This document shows positions 1 through 8,790 of a stretch of 64,000 nt of DNA, piece by piece. Under the pieces are notes generated by a model. That model was not told where the DNA came from. It did no database searches and worked only from the letters and a program-made list of their open reading frames with translations. The stretch spans positions 33,896 to 97,895 of the forward strand of contig NZ_QKVM01000020.1 in NCBI RefSeq assembly GCF_003231305.1, given 5' to 3'. The position numbers and the translations under genes are program-made. Position 1 is the first letter of the stretch. Each line of letters begins with the position of its first letter. This DNA is from Pseudomonas sichuanensis. GTDB taxonomy: Bacteria; Pseudomonadota; Gammaproteobacteria; Pseudomonadales; Pseudomonadaceae.

Positions 1-292
1 TACAATGCCCCCCCTGCTGTCTGCCGACGCCATCATAGAGACATCTCAGTGTAGTTAGTTCCGAGGCAACGTGAGAATTGCGACCAACTACCTCTGCAAA
101 GACGGGAAACCACACCGTTTTTCAGGGTATTTCATCTTTGCCGGGCATGAAAAAACCACTCACTCATGACTCCAGATCAAAGGACCTTGGCGCCCCAACA
201 CCTTAATCAAAACCTGTGAGTGCCGCACACTGCCACCTATCCGAACGATGCCGCAGCACGCAGCCCCGGCATCCCACCACAGGAGCAACCCC

Positions 293-1096
293 ATGAGCAT
301 TCCATCCTTCGGCGTTGGCACTTTCCGCCTGACTGGCCAAGCCGTCATCGACTCGGTCAAGTCGGCACTGCAGCTGGGTTACCGCGCCATCGACACCGCG
401 CAGATCTACAAGAACGAAGCCGAGGTCGGCCAGGCCATCGCCGAAAGCGGCGTGCCCCGCAGCGAACTGTTCATCACCACCAAGATCTGGGTCGACAACT
501 ACGCAGCCGACAAGCTGCTGCCGAGCCTGCGCGAAAGCCTGGCCAAGCTGCGTACCGACCACGTCGACCTGCTGCTGATCCACTGGCCGGCCCCCGGCAA
601 CGGCGTCGAACTGCCCGAGTACATGCAGGCCCTGGCTGAGGCCAAGAAACTGGGCCTGGCCCGCCAGATCGGCGTTTCCAACTTCAACATCGAGCTGACC
701 CGTCAGGCCATCGAAGCCGTCGGCAAAGGCGAGATCGCCACCAACCAGATCGAGCTCAGCCCCTACCTGCAGAACAACAAACTGACTGCCTTCCTCAAGG
801 AGCAGGGCATCACCACCACCTCCTACATGACCCTGGCCTACGGCAAGGTGCTGAAGGACCCGGTACTCGCCCAGATCGCGGCCAAGCACAAAGCCACCGT
901 CGCCCAGGTAGCCCTGGCCTGGGCCCTGCAGCTGGGTTACGCGGTGATCCCGTCGTCGACCAAGCGCGAAAACCTGGCCAGCAACCTGCTTGCCCGCAGC
1001 CTGCAGCTGGATGCCGACGACATGGCGCTTATCGCCACCCTGGAGCGCAATGGTCGCGAAGTCAGCCCCGACGGCTTGGCGCCGGCTTGGGACTGA
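293..1096 (+). CDS. dkgB: Aldo/keto reductase, DkgB-like (2,5-diketo-D-gluconate reductase B family)
   Basis: This 267-residue protein has the length of E. coli DkgB and is a cytoplasmic NADPH-dependent aldo/keto reductase that reduces 2,5-diketo-gluconate, methylglyoxal and other aldehydes. The family's catalytic tetrad is visible as Asp34 and Tyr39 (in [15 protein letters not shown]), Lys64 (TTKIW) and His97 (LLLIHWP). The C-terminal cofactor-binding segment [15 protein letters not shown] is intact. I chose the ATG at 293 because AGGAG lies just upstream and the protein then begins [13 protein letters not shown], like family members; an upstream in-frame ATG at 248 would add 15 untypical residues. 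It stands alone, followed by a GC-rich hairpin. The family is certain; the physiological substrate is inferred. Confidence 0.93.
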   Translation: MSIPSFGVGTFRLTGQAVIDSVKSALQLGYRAIDTAQIYKNEAEVGQAIAESGVPRSELFITTKIWVDNYAADKLLPSLRESLAKLRTDHVDLLLIHWPAPGNGVELPEYMQALAEAKKLGLARQIGVSNFNIELTRQAIEAVGKGEIATNQIELSPYLQNNKLTAFLKEQGITTTSYMTLAYGKVLKDPVLAQIAAKHKATVAQVALAWALQLGYAVIPSSTKRENLASNLLARSLQLDADDMALIATLERNGREVSPDGLAPAWD

Positions 1097-1107
1097 TCAT
1101 CTGAAAA

Positions 1108-1134
1108 AGCCGCGCGGACGGTGGCCGCGCGGCT
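1108..1134. terminator. GC-rich hairpin after dkgB
   Basis: AGCCGCGCGG and CCGCGCGGCT pair around a short loop, 11 bases after the dkgB stop. The T-run adjoining the stem is on the minus strand (an A-run precedes it on the plus strand). It may therefore terminate weakly in the sense direction or stop antisense transcription. Confidence 0.5.
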
Positions 1135-1265
1135 GATGCTGCAATTGTTCCGCCGCCTGCAATTATGAAGTGAGCCGGGCACGGATTTCCCTGCACAACC
1201 TGCAGGGCTAGCCTTCAAGCCGTGCACAGCATCCCGCTGACCACTTCAAGCAGAGGAATTGCCCA

Positions 1266-1730
1266 ATGTCCCGCCCTCCACTTCCGCCCTTCACCCGCGA
1301 AAGCGCCATCGAGAAAGTCCGCCTGGCCGAGGACGGCTGGAACAGCCGCGACCCCGCCAAGGTCGCACTCGCCTACACCCTCGATACCCACTGGCGCAAC
1401 CGTGTCGAGTTCTGCCGCAGCCGCGAAGAGGCCCAGGCCTTCCTCACCCGCAAGTGGAACCGCGAACTGGAGTACCGCCTGATCAAGGAGCTGTGGGCCT
1501 TCACCGGCAACCGCATCGCCGTGCGCTACGCCTACGAATATCACGACGACAGCGGCCAGTGGTTCCGCGCCTACGGCAACGAGAACTGGGAGTTCGCCGA
1601 AGATGGCCTGATGCGCAACCGCCACGCCAGCATCAACGAACAACCCATCGCCGAAGCCGAGCGCAAGTTCCGCTGGCCGCTGGGGCGCAGGCCCGATGAT
1701 CACCCGGGGTTGAGCGACTTCGGCTTCTGA
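1266..1730 (+). CDS. DUF1348 / NTF2-like (SnoaL-fold) family protein
   Basis: A 154-residue cytoplasmic protein of the DUF1348 family, which adopts the NTF2-like cone fold. The characteristic opening is present ([18 protein letters not shown], then TLDTHWRNR), as are the aromatic-rich core around residues 75-110 ([20 protein letters not shown]) and the closing [11 protein letters not shown]. No enzymatic activity is firmly established for the family. The ATG at 1266 follows AGAGGAATTGCCCA, a reasonable ribosome binding site. It converges with the NEL-like gene, with a hairpin between the two stops. Confidence 0.85.
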   Translation: MSRPPLPPFTRESAIEKVRLAEDGWNSRDPAKVALAYTLDTHWRNRVEFCRSREEAQAFLTRKWNRELEYRLIKELWAFTGNRIAVRYAYEYHDDSGQWFRAYGNENWEFAEDGLMRNRHASINEQPIAEAERKFRWPLGRRPDDHPGLSDFGF

Positions 1731-1735
1731 AGCCC

Positions 1736-1765
1736 GCGCGGCGCAGGCTTGCGCCTGCGCCGCGC
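1736..1765. terminator. Bidirectional GC hairpin between convergent genes
   Basis: A perfect 13-base stem (GCGCGGCGCAGGC and its complement) with loop TTGC lies between two convergent stop codons. There is no T-run, so termination strength is uncertain, but the position fits a shared terminator. Confidence 0.6.
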
Positions 1766-1775
1766 GTTGTGCCGT

Positions 1776-3152
1776 TCACAACGGATTGCGGGCGAAGATT
1801 TCTTGGGTCAGGGTTTCGATCAGCGTCTGCATCGCCGCCTCACGGGCCTCGGCCACCGCGCCGATGGCCGACAGGTATTCACCCTCGGGCAGATCGGCCT
1901 CCTGCAAACGCTCCAACTGCTCATGGAAGGGCTGGTCGGTGTGCTCGAAGCGTTGTGCATAGGTCTCGCGCAGGTGCGTCTGCCAGAACTCGCGCTGGGC
2001 CACCGATGCCACCAGGCGCGGCGTGCGCTCGGCGATCAGCACCTGGCTGCGCACCGCCACCAGGCTGCGATGCGATACCTCGGCGCTGGTCGGGAAACGC
2101 ATGTTGCTCGGCTGCCCGGGCAGGTCCAGGGCCTGCGCCAGGCCTACGCGGTACATCAGGCGGACCTCCACCTCGTCGTACTCGATGCCTTGGGCCGCGC
2201 GCCTGGCAATTTCCTCGGACGCCGCGCGATCGACCTCGTCGAGCCGGAACAGCGAGCGGCCCAGGCGCTGCAGGCTGCGCTCGGCCGCCAGGCCTGTCTG
2301 GCCAGCACTGTGCAGGTACACCCAGGATTGCACCTCAAGCAAGCTGAAGTTCAGCGCCACACTGTCGCTGCAGGTGCGCGGATGACCAGCCAGCTCGAAC
2401 AAGCGTTCGCGCAGCCCGGTATTGGCGGCGCAGTTCTCGATCACACTCCAGGCCCGTACGGCCAGGTCACCGCGATGAAAGATGAAATCCTCTGTCCCTC
2501 GCAGATCGGCGAGCAGTTGGTAAAAATCTACAGCCCCGGGCTCGTGCATCAAGCTGTCCCACTGCATACCCCGCAACAAGCGGTCGTCGGGCTCCAACAG
2601 TTGCAACCAGGCGTCACGGTTCTGGACTGCGCTGTCGGTGTGCCGAACCAGGCGCTGCAGGCGGCGGGGCTCGGCCTGCAGAAACGCGCTCAGCCGTTCA
2701 CTGCGGCTGCGGCGATCTTCATCGTCCGTCGGTACCGCCAGCACCCGCGCATCGCCCAGGATCTTCCCCACCTGCGCCTCACTCTCCGAGAAGTTGTGCA
2801 ACGCGGCGGCCAGCAGGCTCTGGGTCTGCTGGTGGGTACTGATCGGCAAGGGAAGGCTGGCGGGCACCACGGGTTGCACTTCGGTCCAGACCCGCAGCAA
2901 TTGGCAGGCCCGTACATCCAGGGAAAGGCCGCTGGCCTCTTGCAAGGCTTCGACCAGTAGCGGCTCGGCGAATGCATCGATCGCCAGCAACACACCCAGT
3001 TGCTGGTCAAGCGCATGCTGCGCACGCTGTTGGGCCAGCAGGCTCTGGCACAGCGCCCGCCGATGGGCCGTGGAGGCGCGGGTCAACCACGCCGGCAATG
3101 TTTGCGCGAGCAGCGCATCGTTCGAAACCGGTGACGGAAATGAGTGGGGCAT
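1776..3152 (-). CDS. NEL-type E3 ubiquitin ligase domain protein, short and without leucine-rich repeats
   Basis: A 458-residue protein. Its first ~100 residues (LPAWLTRASTAHRRALCQSLL... AFAEPLLVEALQEASGLSLDVR) resemble the DUF6543-type N-terminal segments of large Pseudomonas NEL proteins. Residues ~205-455 look like the NEL (novel E3 ligase) domain of IpaH/SspH-type effectors. The segment NTGLRERLFELAGHPRTCSD contains the CxD signature, with candidate catalytic Cys261 and Asp263. It is followed by DEVEVRLMYRVGLAQALDLP, the pattern I recall from Pseudomonas NEL proteins. Family members usually exceed 1,000 residues and carry leucine-rich repeats; here none lie between the two parts. The start at 3152 has AGAGGAC upstream; the in-frame ORF extends to 3230. 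No secretion signal or chaperone gene is visible. Recognition rests on remembered motifs, so function in this bacterium is inference. Confidence 0.72.
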   Translation of the reverse strand: MPHSFPSPVSNDALLAQTLPAWLTRASTAHRRALCQSLLAQQRAQHALDQQLGVLLAIDAFAEPLLVEALQEASGLSLDVRACQLLRVWTEVQPVVPASLPLPISTHQQTQSLLAAALHNFSESEAQVGKILGDARVLAVPTDDEDRRSRSERLSAFLQAEPRRLQRLVRHTDSAVQNRDAWLQLLEPDDRLLRGMQWDSLMHEPGAVDFYQLLADLRGTEDFIFHRGDLAVRAWSVIENCAANTGLRERLFELAGHPRTCSDSVALNFSLLEVQSWVYLHSAGQTGLAAERSLQRLGRSLFRLDEVDRAASEEIARRAAQGIEYDEVEVRLMYRVGLAQALDLPGQPSNMRFPTSAEVSHRSLVAVRSQVLIAERTPRLVASVAQREFWQTHLRETYAQRFEHTDQPFHEQLERLQEADLPEGEYLSAIGAVAEAREAAMQTLIETLTQEIFARNPL

Positions 3153-3354
3153 GATGTCCTCTGCGTGAATGCAACCAGGCAGCAGAACATCACCCCACCC
3201 TCGATCCCGTGCGCTACATACTGCTGGCAAGCGCCGCGTCGAAACACTCGGCGTCCTGGTTCCTGGGCAGCCCAGGGTCAGCAGTTACTCAGGGGGAAGG
3301 ATGTGCCAGGAGCTTTCGCCTGGCAAAGAGGGGATGACAGATTATCGGGCACAA

Positions 3355-3382
3355 AAAAAAGAGGCCTTAAAGGCCTCTTTTT
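3355..3382 (-). terminator. Rho-independent terminator of the gacA-uvrC-pgsA-tRNA-Gly block
   Basis: The stem AAAGAGGCCTT/AAGGCCTCTTT is flanked by A-runs and T-runs, so it can end transcription on either strand. It lies about 40 bases past the 3' end of tRNA-Gly. Confidence 0.85.
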
Positions 3383-3423
3383 CGTGATTTACAGAGATTG
3401 TTGCAACCTCTGAAATCGATATT

Positions 3424-3499
<76 letters not shown>

Positions 3500-3562
3500 G
3501 TCGTGATGGGGGCCATTCTAGCGATTTGTAGAACGGCGTCAACCCCTTGATTCAAAAAAGTT

Positions 3563-4123
3563 TTATTTCTGCTCAGAACCTTCGCGCAGGTGCGGCCAGG
3601 CGGCCACCAGGTAGTGCACCATCGACCACAGGGTCAGGCCGGCGGCCACCAGCAGCAGGCCGTAGCCCAGCGCCACCCAGAAACTCATGGCCGGCGGGTT
3701 GGCCAGCAGGATCACCAGCGCCAGCATCTGCGCGGCGGTTTTCCATTTGCCCAGGCTGGACACCGCTACATGCGCCCTCGCCCCCAACTCGGCCATCCAC
3801 TCGCGCAGCGCCGAAACCACGATCTCGCGGCCGATGATCACCGCCGCCGGCAGCGTGAGCCAGAAGTTGGCGTGCACCTGCACCAGCAGCACCAGCGCCA
3901 CGGCGACCATCAGCTTGTCCGCCACCGGGTCGAGGAAGGCGCCGAACGGTGTGCTCTGCTGCAGCCGACGGGCCAGGTAGCCGTCCAGCCAGTCGGTGGC
4001 GGCGGCGATGGCGAACACCGTGCTGGCGGCCATGTAGCTCCAGTGGTAGGGCACATAGAACAGCAGGATGAAGATCGGAATGAGCAGGACGCGTAGAACG
4101 GTGAGCAGGTTTGGAATATTCAT
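3563..4123 (-). CDS. pgsA: CDP-diacylglycerol--glycerol-3-phosphate 3-phosphatidyltransferase
   Basis: An inner-membrane enzyme of 186 residues that makes phosphatidylglycerol phosphate, the committed step to phosphatidylglycerol and cardiolipin. The CDP-alcohol phosphatidyltransferase signature DG(x2)AR(x8)G(x3)D(x3)D is intact in [10 protein letters not shown]...[11 protein letters not shown], which supplies the metal-binding aspartates. The start [18 protein letters not shown] and about four hydrophobic segments fit the family. It follows uvrC on the minus strand and precedes tRNA-Gly, an arrangement conserved in Pseudomonas. Confidence 0.97.
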   Translation of the reverse strand: MNIPNLLTVLRVLLIPIFILLFYVPYHWSYMAASTVFAIAAATDWLDGYLARRLQQSTPFGAFLDPVADKLMVAVALVLLVQVHANFWLTLPAAVIIGREIVVSALREWMAELGARAHVAVSSLGKWKTAAQMLALVILLANPPAMSFWVALGYGLLLVAAGLTLWSMVHYLVAAWPHLREGSEQK

Positions 4124-4156
4124 CGGTACGACTGGCTGCGAGTTGAGCCCGGCATT

Positions 4157-5980
4157 CTACTCGCTATGCAGGCTGGCATAAATCGACTCGGCAAGCTTTT
4201 TACTGATGCCAGGGGCCTTGGCGATCTCGTCGATACTGGCGCGGTTGAGCTCCTGCAGGCCGCCGAAATGTTTCAGCAGCTCGCGCCGGCGCTTGGGCCC
4301 CACCCCGGCCACGTCTTCCAGGCTGGAGGTGCGCCGCGCCTTGCCGCGCCTGGCGCGGTGGCCGGTGATGGCGAAACGGTGGGCCTCGTCGCGGATCTGC
4401 TGGATCAGGTGCAGCGCCGGGTTGTCGCCCCTGAGGGTGAACTCGTGGGCCACGTCGTTCAGGTACAGGGTTTCGAAACCGGCCTTGCGGGTCACGCCCT
4501 TGGCCACGCCGAGCAGGGTGAGGTCGGCGAAGCCCAGTTCCTGCATCACGTCGCGGGCCATGTTCAACTGGCCCTTGCCGCCGTCCACCAGCAGCACGTC
4601 GGGCAGCTTGCCCTCTCCGTCCTTGATGCGCCCGTAACGGCGCAACAGGGCCTGGTGCATGGCGGCGTAGTCGTCGCCGGCGGTGACGCCTTCGATGTTG
4701 AAGCGGCGGTAATCGGACTTGAGCGGGCCTTCGGGGCCGAACACCACGCACGAGGCCACGGTGGCCTCGCCGCTGGAATGGCTGATGTCGTAGCACTCCA
4801 GGCGCTGCGGGACTTCATCCAGGTCCAGCACCTGGGCCAATGCCTCGAAGCGCGCGGCCATGTGCTGGCGGTTGGCCAGGCGGGCGTTGAGCGCTTGTTC
4901 GGCGTTGGTCACCGCCAGCTGCTGCCAGCGCGCGCGGGTGCCGCGCACCCGGTGGCTGATGCAGAGCTCGCGCCCGCGCAGGGTCTGTACGGCTTCACTG
5001 ATTGCCGCGAAATCCTCGTGCACCACATTGACGATCAGCTCGCCCGGCAGTTCGCGTTCGGCATTGCCCAGGTAGTACTGGGACAGGAACGCGGCCATGA
5101 CCTCGGCCACCTCTTCCTCGATGCCCACCTGGGGGAAGAAGTTCTTGCTGCCCAGCACCCGCCCGCCGCGCACGCTGATCAGGTGCACGCAGGCGCCGCC
5201 GGGGTTGACGAAGGCCGCCACCACATCCACGTCGCCGGAGCCGCCTTCCATGTACTGCTGGTCCTGGACCCGGCGCAGCAACGCGATCTGGTCACGCAGC
5301 TCGGCCGCCTTTTCGAAGTTCAGGACCATGGCGGCCTTTTCCATCTCGGCATTGAGCTCGTTACCCAGTTGCTGGCTGCGCCCTTCGAGGAACATCACCG
5401 AGTGGCGCACGTCTTCGGCATACTCGGCCGGCTCGACCAAGCCCACGCAAGGCGCCTTGCAGCGTTTGATCTGGTACTGCAGGCAGGGCCGGGTGCGGTT
5501 GGCGTAATAGCTGTCCTCGCACTGGCGCACCGAGAAGGCCTTCTGCAACAGGCTCAGGCTTTCGCGAATGGCACCGGCGCTGGGGTAAGGGCCGAAGTAG
5601 CGGCCCTTGGCTTTCTTGGCGCCACGGTGGATGCCCAGGCGCGGGAATTCACCGTCGGAAAGGAACACATAGGGGTAGGATTTATCGTCGCGCAGCAGGA
5701 TGTTGTAAGGCGGCCGCCACTGCTTGATCAGCGTCTGCTCAAGCAGCAGCGCTTCGGTCTCATTGGCGGTGATGGTGGTCTCGACCTGGGCGATGCGCCC
5801 CACCAGTGCGGCAGTCTTGGGCGCCAGGCCGGTCTTGCGGAAATAGCTGGCCAAACGCTTCTTGAGGTTCTTGGCCTTGCCCACGTAGAGCAGCCGCGCC
5901 TCGCTGTCGAACATCTGGTACACGCCCGGGCGACCACTGCAGGTCGCCAGGAACGCGCTGGCATCAAAAGGTTGTGACAT
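4157..5980 (-). CDS. uvrC: UvrABC nucleotide excision repair, subunit C
   Basis: A 607-residue excinuclease subunit that cuts on both sides of a lesion held by UvrB. The N-terminal GIY-YIG nuclease (about residues 16-94) shows GRPGVYQMF and [18 protein letters not shown] domain for UvrB contact follows near 205-240 ([15 protein letters not shown]). An RNase H-like nuclease region contains [11 protein letters not shown] and [12 protein letters not shown], and the C-terminal helix-hairpin-helix pair contains [19 protein letters not shown] start it at the ATG at 5980 ([14 protein letters not shown]), because the longer reading frame to 6379 runs through gacA in another frame. Only eight bases separate it from the gacA stop, so the two are very likely cotranscribed. 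Confidence 0.97.
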   Translation of the reverse strand: MSQPFDASAFLATCSGRPGVYQMFDSEARLLYVGKAKNLKKRLASYFRKTGLAPKTAALVGRIAQVETTITANETEALLLEQTLIKQWRPPYNILLRDDKSYPYVFLSDGEFPRLGIHRGAKKAKGRYFGPYPSAGAIRESLSLLQKAFSVRQCEDSYYANRTRPCLQYQIKRCKAPCVGLVEPAEYAEDVRHSVMFLEGRSQQLGNELNAEMEKAAMVLNFEKAAELRDQIALLRRVQDQQYMEGGSGDVDVVAAFVNPGGACVHLISVRGGRVLGSKNFFPQVGIEEEVAEVMAAFLSQYYLGNAERELPGELIVNVVHEDFAAISEAVQTLRGRELCISHRVRGTRARWQQLAVTNAEQALNARLANRQHMAARFEALAQVLDLDEVPQRLECYDISHSSGEATVASCVVFGPEGPLKSDYRRFNIEGVTAGDDYAAMHQALLRRYGRIKDGEGKLPDVLLVDGGKGQLNMARDVMQELGFADLTLLGVAKGVTRKAGFETLYLNDVAHEFTLRGDNPALHLIQQIRDEAHRFAITGHRARRGKARRTSSLEDVAGVGPKRRRELLKHFGGLQELNRASIDEIAKAPGISKKLAESIYASLHSE

Positions 5981-5988
5981 GGGTGTGC

Positions 5989-6627
5989 TTAAAGACTTGC
6001 GTCGACCATACCGTGGCGGACGGCCAGCAAGGTCAGTTCGACGTCGCTGGTGACCGAGAGTTTTTCGAAGATTCGATAACGGTAAGTATTGACGGTCTTG
6101 GGGGACAGACACAACTTGTCGGAGATGATCTGCACTTTCTGGCAACCGACGATCATCAGGGCGATCTGGATTTCCCGCTCCGAGAGCGTATCGAACGGCG
6201 AGCCCTGGGGCTGGAACGACTTGAGCGCCAGTTGCTGGGCAATCTGCGGGCTGATGTAGCGCTGGCCGGCGAACGCCAGGCGGATGGCCTGGACCATTTC
6301 GTCGAGCCCGGCGCCCTTGGTCAGGTAGCCGGCGGCACCCGCCTGCATCAGGCGGGTGGGGAACGGGTCTTCCTCGCACACGGTTACCGCCACCACTTTG
6401 GTGTCCGGCTGGCTGCGCAACAATTTGCGGGTTGCTTCAAGGCCGCCGATCCCTGGCATTTTCACGTCCATCAGAACCACGTCCGGCTTGAGCTCGCGGG
6501 CAAGCTTGAGGGCAGACTCACCCGAGTCCGCCTCCCCCACCACTTGCAGGCCATCGATGTCGGCCAGCATGCGCGTAATGCCGGTACGCACCAGATCGTG
6601 ATCGTCGACCACCAGGACCCTAATCAA
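5989..6627 (-). CDS. gacA: Response regulator GacA (UvrY/LuxR family), TTG start
   Basis: GacA is the response regulator partner of the GacS kinase and in Pseudomonas drives small RNAs that sequester Rsm proteins, controlling secondary metabolism, biofilm and motility. The 212-residue protein has a receiver domain (1-120), with acidic residues at VVDD, phospho-acceptor Asp54 in VLMDVKMPG and conserved Lys in YLTKG. A LuxR-type helix-turn-helix covers about 145-207 ([11 protein letters not shown]...[17 protein letters not shown]). The start codon read on the minus strand is TTG at 6625-6627, preceded by GAGGTG; no in-frame ATG sits before the conserved [12 protein letters not shown]. The uvrC start follows after eight bases. 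Confidence 0.97.
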   Translation of the reverse strand: MIRVLVVDDHDLVRTGITRMLADIDGLQVVGEADSGESALKLARELKPDVVLMDVKMPGIGGLEATRKLLRSQPDTKVVAVTVCEEDPFPTRLMQAGAAGYLTKGAGLDEMVQAIRLAFAGQRYISPQIAQQLALKSFQPQGSPFDTLSEREIQIALMIVGCQKVQIISDKLCLSPKTVNTYRYRIFEKLSVTSDVELTLLAVRHGMVDASL

Positions 6628-6690
6628 GCAGACACCTCATTAGTGGGGCGATTGGATCCCGCCACCTTAACAAAATTTTTCACAGGCAAC

Positions 6691-7080
6691 CTAGCGTAAA
6701 GCGTCATGAAAATAGGCGTTACGCTCAGGTGGGCGCATCCGCACTACCTCAGCGCTTGTAGCTTCTCCAGCCAGACGGTGCAACAGGTGCCAGACGGCCG
6801 CCTGATCGGCTTGCGGCAAGCGGCGGAAGGCACCGAGCAGACGGTCTTCGTCGGCAGTGAGGCAATCCAGTGGCGCCGGGGTCGGCACACCGGTCAACAC
6901 ATACAGTGCATCGACCCCCTTGGCCGCGACGGCGGCGAGGTAGTCCATACGTGGCGTACGCTCGCCGCTCTCGTATTTGCCCTGAGCATTGGGCTCGACA
7001 CCCCCAACGTCACCGAATACGCGCTGGGTCAGCCCCAAGCGTTCGCGCTCCTCTCTCAGGCGCGGGCCGAATCCACTCAT
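6691..7080 (-). CDS. XRE-family helix-turn-helix transcriptional regulator
   Basis: A 129-residue protein with an N-terminal Cro/C1-type DNA-binding domain at about residues 5-62 (LREERERLGLTQRVFGD, then GKYESGERTPRMDYLAAVAAKGVDALYVLTG). The short C-terminal tail has no recognised domain. Upstream is a short segment with dyads (7164-7175 and 7205-7233) that could be its operator, shared with the divergent gene at 7359. Its targets cannot be deduced. Confidence 0.85.
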   Translation of the reverse strand: MSGFGPRLREERERLGLTQRVFGDVGGVEPNAQGKYESGERTPRMDYLAAVAAKGVDALYVLTGVPTPAPLDCLTADEDRLLGAFRRLPQADQAAVWHLLHRLAGEATSAEVVRMRPPERNAYFHDALR

Positions 7081-7163
7081 TTGCTTGCCTCCTCTGCATC
7101 AGTTCGGCTCGGGCGCGTCCAGCACCCGAGTGAATGCGCTTGCATTCGTCCGGCACTATGCCA

Positions 7164-7175
7164 ATTGGATCCAAT
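7164..7175. promoter_or_regulatory. 12-base palindrome upstream of the XRE gene
   Basis: ATTGGATCCAAT is a perfect palindrome inside a looser TGCCA-N14-TGGCA dyad, about 85 bases before the XRE start. It is a candidate autoregulatory operator; the assignment is by position only. Confidence 0.3.
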
Positions 7176-7204
7176 CCTGGCAAGCAAAGGGCGCCAGATT
7201 GACC

Positions 7205-7233
7205 CTGAAAATGGTTGAGCCAATCATTTTCAG
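7205..7233. promoter_or_regulatory. Perfect 9-base-arm dyad between divergent genes
   Basis: CTGAAAATG and CATTTTCAG flank an 11-base spacer between the XRE gene and the orphan gene at 7359. It could be an operator or the hairpin of a short transcript. There is no long T-run. Confidence 0.35.
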
Positions 7234-7358
7234 CATGCTCAAACACGCTCCAGAGCACATACCCAGAATAAACACACCGTCAACTATTAAATTTGCCAGT
7301 TGCCACCCTTCCGCATCCGCAGCACATTAAAGCGGCAACTATAACCGGGAGTTTTCGC

Positions 7359-7781
7359 ATGAGCATGCACAAACATCCGAACAGCGAAGCTGTTCTTGAA
7401 CATATCAAAAAAAGTAGCAAGCAATATTTCAATGGAACCTTTGAAGCGCGGTTAAGCCATACGACCAGACCACCTCAGACGGTAGTTTTCACAGAAGGCC
7501 ACATGTTGCGCTGGGCTCTCATTGGTGACTTCGGTGCCCAACTTGATCGGCGCATGGTCATGCTTTGGCACGCCAACGGTGAGGACATGGCCCCAGGCAC
7601 CTATGAACTGGGCCCAACAAAAACATATAAAGGCGCGCTGCAAGTTGGCGTAGGTAATTCATTTCACGCCAGTGAGGGGACATTGACCATCGATGCCGCC
7701 TCAGCAACATATCGCAAAGGAAGTTTCAACTTCAAAGCGGGAGAGTACGAAGTCGTCGGCACCTTCGATGTCACCGTATAA
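7359..7781 (+). CDS. Uncharacterised 140-residue protein, A+T-richer than its neighbours
   Basis: I do not recognise this protein. It has no signal peptide or membrane segment. The second half alternates short hydrophobic and glycine-containing strands (TYELGPTKTYKGALQVGVG, then GTLTIDAASATYRKGSFNF), suggesting a beta-sandwich or beta-barrel. The ATG at 7359 has CGGGAG upstream; the longer frame from 7293 lacks such a site. Codon use includes AAA, ATA and TTA unusual for the surroundings, and the upstream region is A+T-rich, so horizontal acquisition is possible. Its last 11 bases overlap the end of the convergent GNAT gene. It diverges from the XRE gene, which might regulate it. Confidence 0.7.
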   Translation: MSMHKHPNSEAVLEHIKKSSKQYFNGTFEARLSHTTRPPQTVVFTEGHMLRWALIGDFGAQLDRRMVMLWHANGEDMAPGTYELGPTKTYKGALQVGVGNSFHASEGTLTIDAASATYRKGSFNFKAGEYEVVGTFDVTV

Positions 7782-8205
7782 TTACTCGTTGCATTCTGAC
7801 AAAGCACTCATCCTCCCCCGCTTCGAGGAATCCCCGGCGTCGATACAGTTGTTGCGCCGGGTTGCCCTTGAACACCATCAAACGCAACATTGGCAAATGC
7901 CGCTGCTGCGCGCAGGCTGCCAACGCCTCCAGCACCCACCCCCCTACTCCACGCCCGCGATGCTCGGGCAACAGATGCAGTTCGCGAATGTACAACGCCT
8001 GGCGATCCTGACTGAGGCTGCAAAAGCCCAGCACCTGTTCGCCCTCCACCACCAGCCACTGCTCGCGCCAGCCCCAGGCCTGGTCGAACGCCTCTTCGAT
8101 CCACAGCAGGTCGAATTCACGGTAGTAAGGCAGCATCGCCCGGCGGGTCAGGTCGCGGGCAAAGGTGAGGTGTTCGTCAGTGGCGGGAATCAGTGCAAGA
8201 GGCAT
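7771..8205 (-). CDS. GNAT-family N-acetyltransferase
   Basis: A 144-residue single-domain acetyltransferase using acetyl-CoA. The acetyl-CoA-binding motif A appears as LHLLPEHRGRGVGGWVLEALAA at about residues 80-101 and motif B as LMVFKGNPAQQLYRRRGF. The chosen start at 8205 gives MPLALIPATDEH, a typical GNAT opening; the open frame upstream to 8355 is low-complexity and overlaps the DUF488 gene. The substrate is unknown. It overlaps the 3' end of the convergent gene by 11 bases. Confidence 0.85.
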   Translation of the reverse strand: MPLALIPATDEHLTFARDLTRRAMLPYYREFDLLWIEEAFDQAWGWREQWLVVEGEQVLGFCSLSQDRQALYIRELHLLPEHRGRGVGGWVLEALAACAQQRHLPMLRLMVFKGNPAQQLYRRRGFLEAGEDECFVRMQRVIIR

Positions 8206-8272
8206 GGTGGGATTCGATCGAGTGCCAAGGTTCGCATTGTTGCCATTGGCCCCATCGCCGGCAAGCCCGCCC

Positions 8273-8659
8273 CTAAGGGGCATAGCACACCGGCGAACTG
8301 CCCGGCCCGCGCCGCTGCTGTTCATCCTCCAGCCAGTCGGCGAGTACCCGGGCATTGTTGTGCTCGGTGTCCTTGCCGGCGTATAGCAGGGTCAGGTCGC
8401 CGCTGTCCGCCAGGTCCAGCAACGGGTACCAATGCTCGGGATGAGCGGCCAGTTCATGCTGGTAGCGCCGGGTGAACGCGGCGAAATCCAGTTCGCCGGC
8501 ATGGAACGCCTTGCGCAGTTCGTCGGATGGCGACACCTCCTTCAGCCACTGCCCGCGCAAGTCTTCCTTGCGTTTGTTGCGCGGCCACAGACGGTCTACC
8601 AGTACACGTTGGCCATCGCTGGCCTCGACCGGATCGTACACACGCTTGCAACGGATCAT
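8273..8659 (-). CDS. DUF488 family protein (YeaO-like)
   Basis: A 128-residue cytoplasmic protein with the DUF488 hallmarks KRVYDPVEASDGQRVLVDRLWPR near the start, WLKEVSPSDELRKAFH in the middle and LTLLYAGKDTEHNNARVLADWL near the end. The biochemical role of the family is not established. I start it at the ATG at 8659; the open frame upstream is not conserved-looking. A palindrome (CCCCTAAGGGG) overlaps its stop region. Confidence 0.85.
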   Translation of the reverse strand: MIRCKRVYDPVEASDGQRVLVDRLWPRNKRKEDLRGQWLKEVSPSDELRKAFHAGELDFAAFTRRYQHELAAHPEHWYPLLDLADSGDLTLLYAGKDTEHNNARVLADWLEDEQQRRGPGSSPVCYAP

Positions 8660-8790
8660 CCTGGGCTCGCTTGGCAATGGGGCGATGCCTTCTAGACTAG
8701 GAGTTCCATTGACCGAGGTCACGCCTCGGTAACAGATTGTTTCTAGGATAGGAAACCTGTTCCCACCGTCGATGCATCCCCGGAGCCTCC

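Noticed and set aside
2..292. Possible gene or regulatory RNA before dkgB
   Set aside because: No open frame with a ribosome binding site and no clear structure was seen; it is probably just the upstream region of dkgB.
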